This document shows, piece by piece, positions 61,261-64,000 of a stretch of 64,000 nt of DNA. Both the position numbers and the translations under genes were made by a program. Source of the stretch: Monosporascus cannonballus (lineage: Eukaryota; Ascomycota; Sordariomycetes; Xylariales); the NCBI GenBank assembly GCA_004154925.1, contig QJNS01000032.1:1-64000 (forward strand). The letters are read 5' to 3'. The notes beneath the pieces are model-generated. The model saw only the letters and a program-made list of their open reading frames with translations, did no database searches and was not told the DNA's origin. Position 1 is the first letter of the stretch; each line of letters begins with the position of its first letter.

Positions 61261-62449
61261 TATTTCCGTAATTGGATTTTTTGATATAAAAAGCTTAATA
61301 ATAAAATTAAATGTAATTAAATATTATAGTTATTTTGTAATTAATAATAATTATAATTTTCCGTATAATTTGTATTATTAAGTTTTTATTTTGGCATAAA
61401 TATTGTATTGCCGTATGATTTTTTGTATAATTAATTTTATTTTAAAAAAGAAATATATGCGTTAAAGTTTTTCAGGGTTTTATGGATTTTTAAATGTCCA
61501 TATAATTAATATTCGTATATTTTTCATATTAAACTTTTCCGGTATTTTTTTAGAACTTATATTTTATCTGTTTTTTTGGTTTGCTGGGAGATTATTATTA
61601 TATTATTAGATTTTTTGATATATATCGTTAGGTATTACCCAAATCGTTATAATCTGTCGTAAGCGTAAATATTTTTTTATAATAATATAAAAAATTATAT
61701 AGCTAATTTTAATTAATTTTTTTTCGAGGTCTGATTATTTGCTTAAAGTATTTGCTCTGCCGTTCTTTAATGCTTTTTTGTAAATAATAACGAAATCGAA
61801 GTTCGCCAATTTTTTTACGTATTTTAATTATTATTTTATAAGTTTCCTGGTCGTGGTAAATCGGGTAAAATTTTGATAATCCGTATAGATTTTAATTTGG
61901 TGTAAGTTTCTTTTTAAGAAATACCTGAATTTCCGAAATACCATAATAATGGCCATAAATTTTTTGTTTAAAATACCGTAATTAAATTCGGTTCCTTTTA
62001 ATTTATACGAAAAGAATATAAAAAGGCATAATTTGCCTTAATTATTTCGTTATCCGATTATTACGTTTAATGCGTAATCCGAAATATCGGTTTTTAGTTT
62101 AACGGAGCGGTTTAAATCGTACATAATTAATATTAGTTCGCTAGTAATTATATTTTTGATATCCTAAAATACCTTTTTTATATTTGGCATTTATTTAAAC
62201 TTTTTTTTTAATAAGATTCGGTAAAAGTATAATTATTCTGCTAAAATTTCGAATAAATTTCTTATAATAATTGGCGAATTTAAGGAATATTTATATCTTT
62301 TTAATTATTATTAACGTTTATTATTCTGTTATTATAGCGATTTTCTTAAAGTTTATTTTAATATATTTTGGGGTAATAATATGTCCTAGATATTCTACTT
62401 TTTATATATAGAATTAATTTTTCTTTGCATTAATAAATAGCCTTACGTT

Positions 62450-62720
62450 TTGTAAAGCTTAAAAAACTTTATGAACGTATTTTGTATATGTTTTTTTTAT
62501 TTTTAAGAAAATAAAAATATCGTCTAGATAGCAAATAACGAAAACATTAAGGTATTTTCGTAATACGTAATTAATTATTTGCTAAAAAGTTATTAATACG
62601 TTCGTAAATCCTATTAATGTGACCAAATATTCAAATAATCCGTATTTTGTTCTAAAGGTTATTTTTTATTCGTATCCTTTTTTAATCTTAATAAGGTTAT
62701 ATCCATTTTTAAGATCAAAT
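62450..62720 (-). pseudogene. Reverse transcriptase fragment of the chromovirus
   Basis: Minus strand reads ITFRTKYGLFEYLV followed by GFTNV, then about 100 bp later RKYLNVFVICYLDDIFIF. The YxDD catalytic motif is intact here, unlike most of the element. Confidence 0.88.
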
Positions 62721-63468
62721 ATTATAAATTATTTGGTTTTGTAAAATTGGTTTTTTATTTCCGTAATTAGGGGTAATGGTATTCAATTTTTAATAATAAT
62801 ATTATTTAATTGCCGATAATTAATTATAAATCGTAATTTTCTATTTTTTTTATGTTCGAAAAATATTATATATTTTGCTGGTAATTTCGAAAATCGAATC
62901 TATTTTTTCTGTAACCGATTTTCCAGGTATTTTTTGAAAATACGTAATTCGTCTTTATTAAAGTTATAAATAAGGTAGAACTTTGTCGAAAACTTTTTCT
63001 TAAGGATTATTTCGTAATTTTATTTGTTATATTATGGTAATTTCGTATCGAGTTCCTTTTTGAAAAGCTGTTTATATTTATGATATTATGGTGGCATATT
63101 AATTAGATTTTTTAATTCCTTAGGTTATTATTTTTATTTTAAATCGTTATTTAGTTATTTTAATTTCGCTTTAATAATAATAATAATATGTTATATTCTT
63201 TTTTAATGCCCGTTTTTTTCTTATATTTTGTTCTTTTAAGTTATAAAATATCTGTCGTATTCTTATACCTGCATTCGTTGTTATTATTGATTAAATATTA
63301 ACATTTTAATTTTTTCTTTTTTTATCTGCTAATAAGATATAAAACGAACGTTATTTGGCCAGTTCCGCCATTAATCAAAACTTCGTACTAGCGTATTTAT
63401 GGTAATCCTAAGATCATATCGTAATTCTCGAATAAAACGATATCGAAATTAACCGTTTGGTGTTATCC

Positions 63469-63684
63469 TTAAATAAGAGTTTCGAAATGATCAATTTCGC
63501 ATATAACTTTTCTATTATTATAAGCAAATTCCTGACTTTCGGCATTTGTCGTTATATAAGGTTCCAACTTATATCTCCATGGTAGTCCGAATTTATTAAC
63601 TATATCTAGTGCAATATAATTTCTGCCCAGAGTTCCGCAGTCTACCATTACGGTATACCAGTACGTTCCGATTCGTATATCCAA
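63469..63684 (-). pseudogene. Aspartic protease-like fragment of the chromovirus
   Basis: Open for 71 codons: YTVMVDCGTLGRNYIALDIV resembles the (V/L)(V/I)DSGATxxFI protease motif of gypsy elements, with Ser and Ala replaced. Followed by KFGLPWR as in the region after the protease site. It lies upstream of RT on the same strand, as expected. Confidence 0.7.
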
Positions 63685-64000
63685 AATGATAAGGTTGTTA
63701 ACGTCTCTTATTATCGCGTTTAAAGCCTTTTTTAAAAATTCTCTTTAATTCCTTTGGGTTTCGTTATTTTGCGGCTTTTTTACAAGTAACCTTTTTTTTT
63801 TAATTTCTATTCGAATTTATCGAACTTTGCTTATGTTTTTTTGTTTAACGCGTTAAGCTGTTATATCTGTCGTTATTATCGGCGTATTGTTCCTTCGAGC
63901 CGTATTAGCTGTTCTTGGCTTTTTTGTAATTCCTTTTCTTATTAAGTAAATTGTTTTTTTATATTTGCGACTGTATCCTATTATGCGTCGTTTTGGCTGT

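Larger units (their letters stand above)
46438..64000. repeat. RIP-degraded, AT-rich transposon block
   Basis: Sharp switch at about 46.44 kb from ordinary composition to strongly AT-rich DNA that continues to the right edge. Paired repeats inside it (the inverted repeats at 47087/48581 and the LTRs at 50504/57683) differ almost only by C/T or G/A. Conserved Trp codons in retrotransposon domains have become stops and Cys codons have become Tyr codons. These are the marks of RIP. Short stretches near 49.3, 58.1 and 59.5 kb are less affected. Confidence 0.9.
59456..64000 (-). mobile_element. RIP-degraded Ty3/gypsy chromovirus, minus strand, cut by the window edge
   Basis: From right to left on the minus strand: aspartic protease-like region (63684-63469), reverse transcriptase with an intact YLDDIFIF (about 62.72-62.45 kb), integrase core (about 61.26-61.07 kb), a GPY/F-like region (about 60.69-60.55 kb) and a chromodomain (about 60.42-60.26 kb). 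This order and the terminal chromodomain define a chromovirus. Its 5' end lies beyond 64000. The 3' LTR was not delimited; the left limit is placed at the tandem repeats near 59.46 kb only as an approximation. All domains carry stops. Confidence 0.82.

Noticed and set aside
1..64000. tRNA, rRNA or CRISPR features
   Set aside because: I looked for B-box-like GGTTCGA patterns and for regularly spaced repeats; isolated GTTCGA matches had no tRNA fold around them, and no spaced array exists. A covariance-model scan would be needed to exclude tRNAs fully.

Overview
The window looks like nuclear DNA of a filamentous ascomycete (Pezizomycotina). Protein-coding genes have short GT-AG introns (46-137 bp, one of 374 bp), the proteins are fungal families, and the right quarter is a very AT-rich block of transposons whose decay is almost all C-to-T and G-to-A, the footprint of repeat-induced point mutation (RIP). 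All exon structures given here were worked out by eye from reading frame, splice consensus and expected protein family; none was confirmed by transcripts or a search.

Region 1 (about 2.8-22.3 kb) is an extracellular-type hydroxamate siderophore gene cluster. It holds a SidF-like hydroxyornithine acyltransferase (3463-4943 +), an AIF/AMID-type FAD oxidoreductase (5276-6661 -), a mitochondrial LEA/apolipoprotein-like protein (7685-8908 -), a SidI-like mevalonyl-CoA ligase (12411-14201 -), a MirB-type MFS siderophore transporter (15076-17006 -) and a full-length ABCB transporter (18089-22234 +). The last two are divergent and share a promoter. SidI would make mevalonyl-CoA and SidF would transfer the derived anhydromevalonyl group to N5-hydroxyornithine; the transporters would move the product. 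The NRPS (SidD/NPS6), SidH and SidA are not in the window. Seven perfect copies of the GATA-factor SreA/SRE/Urbs1 site ATCWGATAA lie upstream of sidF, the FAD oxidoreductase, sidI and the two transporters, and I found none elsewhere. This makes the uncharacterised oxidoreductase a likely iron-regulated cluster member.

Region 2 (22.8-30.6 kb) has an intron-rich threonine synthase (22830-24912 +) and a large ADR1/AmdX-like two-zinc-finger transcription factor (26634-30589 -) whose first 22 residues come from a separate small exon.

Region 3 (30.6-46.4 kb) has normal base composition but almost no genes. It contains a partial membrane-protein gene, a small Cys-rich candidate, a frameshifted small gene, a MITE-like element with terminal inverted repeats, one copy of a diverged dispersed repeat whose partner is near the left end of the window, and a 0.6 kb AT-rich island.

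Region 4 (46.4-64 kb) is RIP-degraded transposon DNA: a 1535-bp Tc1/mariner-type element with 41-bp inverted repeats and TA target sites; a Ty3/gypsy element with two LTRs (about 50.5-57.9 kb, + strand); a short island of normal GC that may be a captured gene fragment; and a second Ty3/gypsy chromovirus on the - strand (protease, RT, integrase and chromodomain in order) running off the right edge. The chromovirus faces a + strand Cys-rich ORF near 59.75 kb whose 3' part seems to run into the chromodomain-coding region.
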